Source: Oscillatoria sp. HE19RPO
GTDB taxonomy: Bacteria > Cyanobacteriota > Cyanobacteriia > Cyanobacteriales > Laspinemataceae
Length of the DNA stretch: 53,752 nucleotides
NCBI RefSeq assembly: GCF_024220515.1
Contig: NZ_JAMXOT010000099.1
Span: 1 to 53,752, forward strand
Reading direction: 5' to 3'
A program made the position numbers and the translations under genes. This document shows positions 7,899 through 17,800 of the stretch, in pieces. Within the stretch, counting starts at the first letter, position 1. Each line of letters starts with the position of its first letter. The notes under the pieces were generated by a model. The model did not search any database. It saw only the letters and a list, made by a program, of their open reading frames with translations, and had not been told where the DNA came from.

Positions 7899-10800
7899 AA
7901 ATCCTCCGAGTAGGTTAAATGCATAATCTGATGAAATTGAAAATTTTCAGCTAATTTGCTTAAAGTCCTACCTAAAGGTTCAAGATTAGCAGGGATTTCT
8001 TCTATTAATTCTAAAATCATGTCATCGCTGCATTGAGCAGCGGCGTCATAAATTTTTTCCACCCATTGAGATGGCATTTTTTCTAAATACACTTGGAGTT
8101 TATCCGGTGGTATTTCATCGGATTCAGGCTGTTGAGGTGGCTGTTTAAAGGAAAGGCTAGCTGTGGCATAAATATAGCCCGTATTCAAATGGTATCCGAT
8201 TTTTTCTAACAGTTCATTTTTTTCTAAAGGTTTGCAAAGAAAGTCATCACATCCCGCAGCAAATACCGCCGAACGGTCCTCCTCAAATACACTGGCAGTT
8301 AGGGCCAAAATTGCCGGTTTCTGACTTCCGGCACTGGCTTTAATCTGTTTGGTGGCTTCATAGCCATCCATGACGGGCATTCGGATATCCATTAAAATTA
8401 AATCAGGCTGCCACTCTAAGGATTGGGCGATCGCCTCTTCACCATTTTCAGCTTCGCGCACTTCAAATCCAATATTCCCCAGGAGTTTAACCAGCAACAA
8501 CCGACTTTCTAACAGATCATCCACCACAAGAATCCGTTTCCTCGATTGATCTGGGGCTAACCCAATCACTGCCCCCTTCGATTGAGTCTGGGGGACTTCA
8601 CTCGCGTCCAAGGGTTCAACCTGAATGGCAAAGATAAAGGTACTGCCGACTCCCAAAACGCTGCTGACTTGGATTTCACCGCCCATCATTCGCACAAATT
8701 GACGACTAATGGGTAAACCCAAGCCCGTTCCTTGGCCGGATTTGCGGCCCATTTCCGTTTGACCAAAACTTTCAAAAATCAGGGTCAAATCTTCCGGTGC
8801 AATTCCGGGTCCTGTATCTTCGACTTCAAACTGAAGAAAGCAGGCAGGGGAATTTCCATCTTTCCCGGATTCAAACTCTCCAGTGCCTCCATGAACCCGC
8901 AGGGTAATGGAACCCGTTTGGGTAAATTTAATCGCATTCCCCAAAATATTAATTAACACTTGGCGCAGTTTGGCTTGATCGGCGCGAAGGTACAGGGGAA
9001 CATCTGAGGCAACTTCGGTGAGCAGGAGCAAGTTTTTTTCATGGGCTTTAAACCGCAACATATCTTCTAAATCTCGCAGCATCTGCCCTAAATCAAAGGG
9101 TTCTAGTTTTAAGGTAGTTCTCCCGGCTTCAATTTTAGACATTTCTAAAATGTCATTAATCAGTTCCAGTAAGTGAGAACCGGCGCGATTGATAATTTCA
9201 ATTTGTTGTTGGTGTTCCGGTTGGAGGGAGGGGTCTCCTGCCATTACCTGAGCAAAGCCGAGGATGGCATTGAGTGGGGTTCTCAATTCATGGCTCATAT
9301 TGGCGAGAAATTCACTTTTGGCATGGTTTGCCATTTGGGCGGCGATCGCCGCTTGTTTGAGGGCTTCTTCCGCTTGTTTGCGATCGGTCATATCGCTGCC
9401 GATGCCGAGAAATCCGGTAATCTGACCCATCGCATCTTGTAAGGCGGTAATCGACAGCCACACCGGGAAGCGAGACCCATCTTTGCGGAGGTAGGTCCAT
9501 TCGCGGAGATCCGGGACCCCTTGACGGGCTTTGGCGACGATCGCATCAAATCCGGGGGCGATTGCATACCCCAGTTCAGCGGTTAAGATGTCCGCGCGTT
9601 CCTGAAGTTCTTCCGAGGTATGGATCATAATCACATTCGCCTGGGCCGTCACATCCTGAGCCTGATAGCCCAGCAATCGTTCCGCTGCTGCATTGAACGT
9701 GAGAATCGTGCCTTCAGGGTCCGTGGCAATGATGGTATGTTCCGCACTATTGAGAATAGCTTGTTGCAGCCGGTTGGTTTCAATCAGTTTGGCTTGGGTC
9801 TGTTTGAGCTGAGTAATGTTACTCGCGGTGCCAGTAATCCCGATGACAAAACCGGCTTCATCCCGCAAGGGAATCGCATTCAGAATCATATAAATCGGGG
9901 TTCCGGCTTGGGTAATATGAGTGGTTTCATATTGAGAAATTTCTTGTTCTTCCAGGAGAATTTTGCGGAAAAATTCCTGGTCCTGACTCCATCGACTGGG
10001 ATGAATCAAGTCAGTAAAGGCTCGGCCCATTGCCTCGGAGGGACTATAGCCATAGATGTCTTGAACCGCCGCATTCACAAAGGTGATCCGGCCTTTGGTA
10101 TCAATGGTCCAAATTAAGTCTTGGGAGGTTTCAACGAGGTGTCGATATTTACTTTCACTGGTTTTTAGGGCGGTTTCAGTGAGAATTCGAGCGTTAATTT
10201 GTTGTTGAAGTTGCTGGTTTTGTTGGTTAAGTTTGGCCCGGGCTTGTTTTTCCCGTTTCAACAAATTGGCTTGGGCGATCGCAATGCCGACTTGGGCGGC
10301 AATGGTTTCAATCAGTTCAATTTCTCCTTGACTCCATTCCCGGGGGCAGTCGTATTCATGCAAGACTAAAGCCCCATTGGGTTTTCCTTGATAAGAAGTC
10401 CGCACCAACAGCATAGATTTGACCTGAAACTGGGGGTATCGGGCCAAAACCGGCTGAAATAACGGGTCCGTTTGGAAGTCATTGATGGCGATTGGGCGAT
10501 CGCTGGTCTTAAATTGTTCGGCGTAAGGCGTTTCATCCAGAGGCAGTTCCAACTCCCCACTCCATTGGCAACCCTGCGCCACGGCGAAAGCGGCAATTTG
10601 CAAGGGGGGATTTCGGGTTTCTAGGTAGGTATGAATTTCAGTGCAACTCACCCCAAAGGTATCTCTAATTTCTTGGGCGGCAGTATCCAGGAGTTTTTCT
10701 AGCTGTAATTCCGACCGGATTTTTTCCGTGATGCCTCGCAAAAGTTCGCTGCGGATTAATTGTTTTTGTAACTGAATTTTGACCTGTTTGCGAGTGGTAA

Positions 10801-11644
10801 TATCTAAAATTGTGCCAAAGAGTTGACTCGGCTTGCCTTGGAGGTCGAGAATTACTTCTCCTTTGGCTTCGATATAGCGAATTTCCCCATCCGGGCGTTG
10901 GATTCGTCCCTCGATTTGATAGGAACTGCCCGTGGCGATCGCCTGTTTTAAGACTTTGGAAAACTGGCTGCGATCGTGGGGATGAATCGTTTTTAACACT
11001 TCACCATAGCTGGGTTTGAGTTGAGGTTCAATCCCCAGGACTCGAAACATTTCATCGGAAAGCACTAAATGGCGGGTCAACCAATTCAATTCCCAGTTGC
11101 CGACTCCCGCAACTCGTTGGGCGGTGGCTAATGACCTTTGACTTTTTTGTAAAGAAACAATTAATCTATCTTTTTCCCGTTCCGCCGCATTTCGTTGCTG
11201 AATTTCCCAGCTTAATTGAAAATTGCGTTCTCTTAATTCTCGCTCTAATTTTTGCAGCTTGATTTGATGTTCAATGCGCGCTAAAACTTCCGCTTCTTGA
11301 AACGGTTTAGTAATATAATCGGACCCGCCCACGGCGAAGCCCCTAACTTTATCAAAGGTCTCATATAAGGCACTGATAAAAATAATAGGAATATGGCGGG
11401 TTTGCTCTTCGGACTTGAGTCTTTTACAAACCTCATATCCATTTAGGTCCGGCATCATAATATCGAGTAAAATCAGGTCGGGAATGTTGACATCCACAGC
11501 CTGAAGTGCTAAGACTCCATTCGGTGCAGCTCGGACTTTATACCCATGACCCGACAGTAAATCTACTAACAGTTTTAAGTTGGCCACTGTGTCATCAACG
11601 ACCAAAACTTCGCCTTTGTAAGACCGCTTGCCCTCTGTTTTCAT
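7895..11644 (-). CDS. Hybrid sensor kinase REC-PAS-GAF-PAS-PAS-HK-REC with C-terminal helical domain
   Basis: 1249 residues, cytoplasmic. Order: receiver (about 10-130, LILLDIMMPD), coiled coil, PAS (about 170-285), GAF (about 300-470), two PAS (about 510-625 and 635-760), HisKA with H785 in FLANMSHELRTPLNAILGF, HATPase (NAIKF, DTGPGIAPED, GTGLGLPIS) and a second receiver with D1086 in LILMDIRMPVMDGYE. A final helical domain (about 1185-1249) recurs in two other kinases of the window. Phosphate can flow from H785 to D1086 in cis; the N-terminal REC would be an input. No signal is readable. The start at 11644 follows a modest GAGG. The gene is coupled downstream to the REC-kinase by ATGA; the gap to the upstream giant kinase is 225 bp. 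Confidence 0.93.
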   Translation of the reverse strand: MKTEGKRSYKGEVLVVDDTVANLKLLVDLLSGHGYKVRAAPNGVLALQAVDVNIPDLILLDIMMPDLNGYEVCKRLKSEEQTRHIPIIFISALYETFDKVRGFAVGGSDYITKPFQEAEVLARIEHQIKLQKLERELRERNFQLSWEIQQRNAAEREKDRLIVSLQKSQRSLATAQRVAGVGNWELNWLTRHLVLSDEMFRVLGIEPQLKPSYGEVLKTIHPHDRSQFSKVLKQAIATGSSYQIEGRIQRPDGEIRYIEAKGEVILDLQGKPSQLFGTILDITTRKQVKIQLQKQLIRSELLRGITEKIRSELQLEKLLDTAAQEIRDTFGVSCTEIHTYLETRNPPLQIAAFAVAQGCQWSGELELPLDETPYAEQFKTSDRPIAINDFQTDPLFQPVLARYPQFQVKSMLLVRTSYQGKPNGALVLHEYDCPREWSQGEIELIETIAAQVGIAIAQANLLKREKQARAKLNQQNQQLQQQINARILTETALKTSESKYRHLVETSQDLIWTIDTKGRITFVNAAVQDIYGYSPSEAMGRAFTDLIHPSRWSQDQEFFRKILLEEQEISQYETTHITQAGTPIYMILNAIPLRDEAGFVIGITGTASNITQLKQTQAKLIETNRLQQAILNSAEHTIIATDPEGTILTFNAAAERLLGYQAQDVTAQANVIMIHTSEELQERADILTAELGYAIAPGFDAIVAKARQGVPDLREWTYLRKDGSRFPVWLSITALQDAMGQITGFLGIGSDMTDRKQAEEALKQAAIAAQMANHAKSEFLANMSHELRTPLNAILGFAQVMAGDPSLQPEHQQQIEIINRAGSHLLELINDILEMSKIEAGRTTLKLEPFDLGQMLRDLEDMLRFKAHEKNLLLLTEVASDVPLYLRADQAKLRQVLINILGNAIKFTQTGSITLRVHGGTGEFESGKDGNSPACFLQFEVEDTGPGIAPEDLTLIFESFGQTEMGRKSGQGTGLGLPISRQFVRMMGGEIQVSSVLGVGSTFIFAIQVEPLDASEVPQTQSKGAVIGLAPDQSRKRILVVDDLLESRLLLVKLLGNIGFEVREAENGEEAIAQSLEWQPDLILMDIRMPVMDGYEATKQIKASAGSQKPAILALTASVFEEDRSAVFAAGCDDFLCKPLEKNELLEKIGYHLNTGYIYATASLSFKQPPQQPESDEIPPDKLQVYLEKMPSQWVEKIYDAAAQCSDDMILELIEEIPANLEPLGRTLSKLAENFQFHQIMHLTYSEDL

Positions 11645-11869
11645 CGTTAATACCTCGCCGATACAATGAATATGGAAAATAGGGTTAAACTTGAAATCCG
11701 GGGTCTAGGCAGTTCGGCAATTCCAGGAGGAATTTATGGCGATCGCAGATTGCCAGAATCTGCTCTATCCTGTATCCGAACGGAAAAAGGTAGAGTCGTG
11801 CCATCTCCATCAACCCCGCCCCAAACTGCTTTTTGGGGTTTGAGAATCCTTTGCCCTCGGTCTTTGGGG

Positions 11870-14800
11870 TCAATCTAGGACCGATTTGATAAAAGTTAAG
11901 ATTTGGTCAAATTCAAAATTTTGGGTCCAGTTCGTTAAGGTATGGGCACAGGATTCATGGCGATCGCTAATCTCATCCAACAGAGTTACCATTAATTCTA
12001 CATCACAAGATTTCGTGGCGAGGTTGAAAGAATTCAACCAGTCTAGGGGAATGTCACGCCAATCGCTTTCCGTTAAAGGGACTGAGGGAACAGCTACGGT
12101 TTGCACCGCATCAGCATCGGGGTCTTCATAGACAAAGCGCACCCCTAATTGTTGAGTCAAACAGTCCAACAGTTCCGTATCCCGAAAGGGTTTACGGATA
12201 AAGCCATCAAATCCAGAGGCAAGCCCAACCGTATTTTCCTGCTCCAGGTAACTGGCGGTTAAAGCCACGATCGCCGTTCCTTGGCCTTTGATAGACCCTT
12301 TAATCTGTTGAGTAGCCTCATAGCCATCCATGACTGGCATTCTTAAATCCATAAAAATTAAATGGGGTTCCCATTCTTCCCACAGCTTAACCGTCTCCTG
12401 ACCATTGCTACTCTCTAAAAGGTCAAATCCAAAAGGTTGGAGGCATTTAATCACAAAGGTGCGGTTATCCGGGCGATCGTCGGCAATTAAAATCCGGTAT
12501 TGGGGTTGGTTCGGTTCTAGGGCCACAGCGCGGCGTTGCGGGGGAATGGGTTTAGGCTCAATTTCCGCTGCCACCGTCACAGGAATCTCAAAGCTAAAAG
12601 TGCTGCCTTCCCCAATCTGCGATCGCACCTCAATGGATCCGCCCATCAACTCCACAAACTTGCGAGAAATCGATAACCCCAACCCGGTTCCCTCTCGGGC
12701 TTCCAGTCCCGTACTCGTTTGCACAAAGGCTTGAAACAGATGGTCTAACTCATCGAGGGCGATCCCCGGTCCGGTATCCGACACTTCACACAGGAGGTTC
12801 AGGGTTTGATCTTCCCGGTTATCGGGGTCGGCGAGACTTGATGGCCGTTCTGGGGGGATCTCCCAGATGGCCACACAGATTCGACCCCTCTGGGTAAACT
12901 TAATCGCATTCCCGATCAGATTAATCAGCACTTGCCGCAATTTAATCTCATCGGTGCGGATATATTCCGGGACCTCCGGGGCGCGTTCGATAACGAAGTC
13001 CAATCCTTTGCTCTGGGCCTTGAGCCTGAACATGGATTGTAAATCGTCCAGGAGGTGATAAAAATTAAAATTAGTTTCTACAATTGTAGTCCGTCCGGCC
13101 TCAATTTTTGCCAAATCCAAAATATCGTTAATTAACGTCAGCAAATGCTCCCCACTGCGCTGAATAATCGCGATATTTTCCTTGGCATCTTTGGATAAAG
13201 CGGGATTGGACAGGAGCAATTGGGCAAACCCGAGAATAGCATTTAGGGGCGATCGCAATTCATGACTGATACTCGCCAGGAATGCACTTTTCGCTTCATT
13301 CGCCTTGTCAGCCGCTTCTCGGGCTTTTTCCACCTGTTGGTAGAGTTCCGCTTGGTTGAGGGCGATCGCCAGTTGATTGGCAATGGCGAGGAGCAATTCC
13401 ATCTCCGTACTATCCCAAGGCGATTCCCTTAAATTCCGGGCCAAACATAAGGCTCCCCAGACTCCAGTCCCCATCTGCAAGGGTAAAATCAACCAGTGAC
13501 CGGCAAAGCTGCCCAGGAACTCCACCCGGGAATCATTCGGATCCGGTTCCCAACCGGATAATGCCACAGGTTTTAAGCCCTTAATCACCTCAGTAATCGG
13601 GTTTCCCACATCGGGAATATCCAGGTCCAGGGTACTGGGGAGGGTATCAAAGGGACGATATTCGGCCACATTGCGCCACAACCCCTCCTCGGGGAAATAT
13701 TGAATAATTTTCACCCCATCTGCCCCTAATAGCCGTCCGCTTTCATGGGCGGCACTAAAGGAAATGGTGGTCAACTCCAAAGAATTGCGAATGCTTTGGA
13801 CAAATTGGCTCAACACTTGCTCCCGTTGCATCTGCGATCGCAGGATTTGTTCCGCCTGCTTCTGGAGGGATACATCTTGGACTTGAGCAATAAAATGTAA
13901 GGGTTCCCCCTCAGCAGTGCGAACCAAAGAACCCGTCAGCAGGACCCAGACAAAATGGCCCTGTTTGTGAATGTAACGTTTTTCTAATTGATAAGACCCG
14001 ATTTCCCCGCGCAGCAGTTGGGTGGCATAGTTCAGGTCGAGATCTAAATCCTCGGGATGGGTAATGGTTTGAAAGTCCAGGGTTAACAGTTCATCCTCGC
14101 GATAGCCGATAATCTCGCAAACGGCCCGGTTCACTTTCAACCATCGCCCATTGAGTCCGACGATCGCCATGCCAATCCCGGCATAGTCAAAGGCGGTGCG
14201 AAATCGTTCTTCACTTTCACTCAGGGCCAGGACCGTGCGCTTGCGTTCCGTAATATCCAGCACCGTTCCCCGCAGATGGATCGCGGACCCCCGCTCGTCT
14301 TGAACCGCTTCCCCTCGCGCTTCTAAGTATCGAAGAATGCGATCGCCTTCAATAATCCGCAGGTCCATTTTATAGGGCGTTCCTTCAAATACAGCCCGGT
14401 TGAGATTCTCTTGCAGTTGGACGCGATCCTCGGGATGAATCGCCTTAAAATGCTCCTGATAACCAGATTCTGGATAGGCCGGATCAACCCCAAACATCTG
14501 GAACCATTCCTCCGATGCGCTCAGGTTCTGGCTGTTCATGTCCAGTTCCCAACTGCCAATATGGGCGATCCGTTGCGCTTCTCGTAAAGCTGCTTCACTC
14601 TGGCGGAGTTTGGCTTCTATTCGTTGGCGATCGGTAATATCATGGACCGTGCCTACCCACTTGATTAGGTTTCCCTCATCATCAAAAACAGGTTCGCCGC
14701 GCACTTCTATCTCCCGAATTTCCCCATTCGGGCGCTGAACCTGCTGCTTGAGTTCCCAGGGTTCAGCGCACCGCAATTTGTCTTGAATTTCCCGCTGTTC

Positions 14801-17800
14801 CAACCCGGGAGTATCGGGATGAATCCGGGGGTGAATGGGTTCTAAAGAGGGGGGGGTCGGGCTGGGTTCTAATCCATAAATCCGATAGAGTTCGTCGGAC
14901 CACAGAGTGCTTTGATTCACCGGATCAAATTCCCAACTGCCAATATGAGCAATCTCCTGAGCTTTGGCTAAATTAGCTTCGCTGTGGCGGAGTTTTTCTT
15001 GGGCTGCTCTGGATTCGGTGATATCTCTAGCCGTTGCATAGACAAGATGACCCACTGGAAATGAGCGCCATTCTATCCACCGATAAGAGCCATTTTTATG
15101 GCGATAGCGATTAACAAAATTGAGCACATCTTGTCCATTTCCAAGCTCATCCATCGCGATATCGGTGTGGTTGTAGTCATCGGGATGAATTAAGTCATAA
15201 ATGTTCATTCCTTCTAATTCGGCGACGGTGTAGCCCAGGGCTTTTTCCCAGCCCAAACTGACTCGACGTAAGTAGCCATCCACATCACCGATGCAGAGTA
15301 AATCCAAGGCGATGGTAAAGAAGCGGTCAATTTCTTCGGTCTTTTGTTGGAGGTTCAGTTCTAGGGTTTTTCTGAGGGTAATATTTTGAATTTGCTTGAT
15401 GGTATAAAGAGGCTGGTTGTCACTGTCGCGCACTAGGGAAACGCTCAATAATCCCCAGATCACTTTCCCATTTTTATGCTGGTAGCGTTTTTCCAGATGA
15501 TAATAGGAAATTTCCCCTTGCATCAGTTCTTTTAGGTGACTCCAGTCACTTTCCATATCCTCGGGATAGGTAATATCTTGAATGGTGAGGGCTAAGAGTT
15601 CGGATTTGGAATATCCTAACATTTGGCAAACGGCAGTATTGACATCTAATAACTGTCCATTAGGAGCGACCAAGCACATCCCCACTGCCGCACTTTCAAA
15701 GGCATTTCTAAACCGTTCTTCGCTTTGGCGTAAGGCCTCGGTGCGTTCCGCGACTTGCGCCTCTAAGGTATGGTTGTAGTCGGCTATCAGTTTCTCGGCT
15801 TGTTTGCGAGCGCTGATATCGGTAAAGGCATTAATCGCATAAATAATCTGCCCGGTTTCATCAAAAATTGGCGTGGAATACACCTGAAGCGGAATCCTCT
15901 CCCCGTCCCGTTCAATTTCTAAATCTTCTGCCATCGCCGCTGCCCCTTGCAGCGCCCGGATGCCCGGGAGTTGTTCCTTCGGATAAAGGCGACTGCTACC
16001 GGAGAAATAAACCCGATCAATGGTGGAGACTTCTTCTAGGGAGATGGGCGGGGGGATTTGTCCGAGCAATTGCTGTCCCGCCTGGTTCATATAATGATAT
16101 TTTCCCGTGGGATCTAGGGCGGAAATTCCAATGGGGAGGGCTTCTAAAAATTGGTTGAATTTGCTTTCACTTTGGCGCAGGGAGCTATAGAGTTTGGCAT
16201 TTTCCAAAGAGATTGCCGCCTGCACGGATAAAAATTTTAAAACTTCTAGGCGATCGCTAGGAAATGCGCCGGAAATGAGATTATTCTCCAGATAGATAAT
16301 TCCACTGAGTTTAGCCCGGTCTAAAATGGGCATACAGAGGATGGATTTCGGCTGGTGGGCGCGAATATAGCGATCGCCTCGAAATGGCCCTTCCGCTGTA
16401 GCATCGTTTAGGGCCACCGTCTCGCGAGTGCGGATCGCATAACGCACGATCGCCCCTGAGAGTAAGCTGCGATCGCCTCTTCCGTCTCCCACTTCATTCA
16501 GTAGGATTCTCGGTTGAGTGGTGACCAGATTTTCATCAATGGCAGCTTGAACGATCCATTCCCCATTTTCTTCTCCGATTAAATAGCCTTTTTGCGCCCC
16601 AGCATTTTCAATCAAAATTTTCATTAATGCCCCCAGCAGCTTGTCAATTTCTATTTCCCGGGTCAGGGCGGCTGAGGATTTTAAAACACTGACTAAATCC
16701 AACACCACTTCCGGGTTGCTGCTGGTTGATTGAATGGTTTCTGACTGAGTTTCACTGGAATTTTCTGGCTTCCTCTGCTTTTTGGGTTTCTTCAACCACT
16801 GGGGATATTGACCGCTTAATTGTTGAACTTTTGCTCTACCTTGCCATTGTTGATAGAGGGCATAAGCCTTTTGGATATACAGTTCAGCAATTTGCATCAT
16901 GCCCCGGTGAAGATAGAACTCCCCCGCTAACTCATAAGCTAAGGCTTCTTCCTGGATAAAATGATGCTCTCTAGCCCCGACAATGGCCCGTTCATATAAT
17001 TCCGCTGCTTGCCAATTCTGAGCAAGAATCCGGGCTTTTTCTGCGGCGACTAAATCATATTTATGTTGATAGGTCATGGGTCCAGCATTTGCCCAGTCTT
17101 GCAGGCGCATTTGATTGCGTTCCACTCGGTTGAGGCAGTCCTGTTGTTGAGACTCCTTCAGAGAGGGATATAATGCGAATTGCGCCAGGGAATCATAAAA
17201 GGGTAGTTGACCCAAGGGCATCAAGGAGGCGATCGCAGCTTCATATTCGGCGGCGATCGTCAGACTCTCCACCGCTTTTGACCCGTCTTTTACATAATAA
17301 CTGAGCATCCCTTGGGCAAGATGGAAGCAAAACAAAGAGGTTTCACTGTTATTTTGGGTTAAAATATGCAGGTCTTGGGTATCATCAAAAGCCTCCCCAT
17401 TTAACCGCCCAGTTTCTTGGGTATTTCCTTGAAGGTTTAAGGCTAATTGTAACCAAATCTTTGTATAATAAAACTGAATCTCTTGTTGGCACTGGTCAAT
17501 GATTTGCAAAGACTCTTGATGTTTTTTGATGACTTTCCCGAGAGGCAGACCACTCAGCAAGGAGTAACAGCTATATTGCATGGTTGCATAACAGGTATAT
17601 TCTAAATCTCCAGTTTCCAAACCGAGACGCACCGTGGTCTTTAAACCGGCGATCGCCTCGGGGAGGGGTTCTTGCCAATGTCGGATAAATCCATTAAAAA
17701 TGTGATGGACTTTACAGCGACTTTCGGCACTGTCAAACTGCTCTAATAATTCTAACGCAAACTGTCCCAACTGATAGCCGCGTTCAATTTCCCCTACCCG

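Noticed and set aside
8100-8160. HPt domain at the end of the hybrid kinases
   Set aside because: The shared C-terminal domain lacks the histidine motif of HPt, so I did not name it so.
7482-10117. Plus-strand frames opposite the hybrid kinase
   Set aside because: They are shadow frames of the minus-strand kinase, with no recognisable product.
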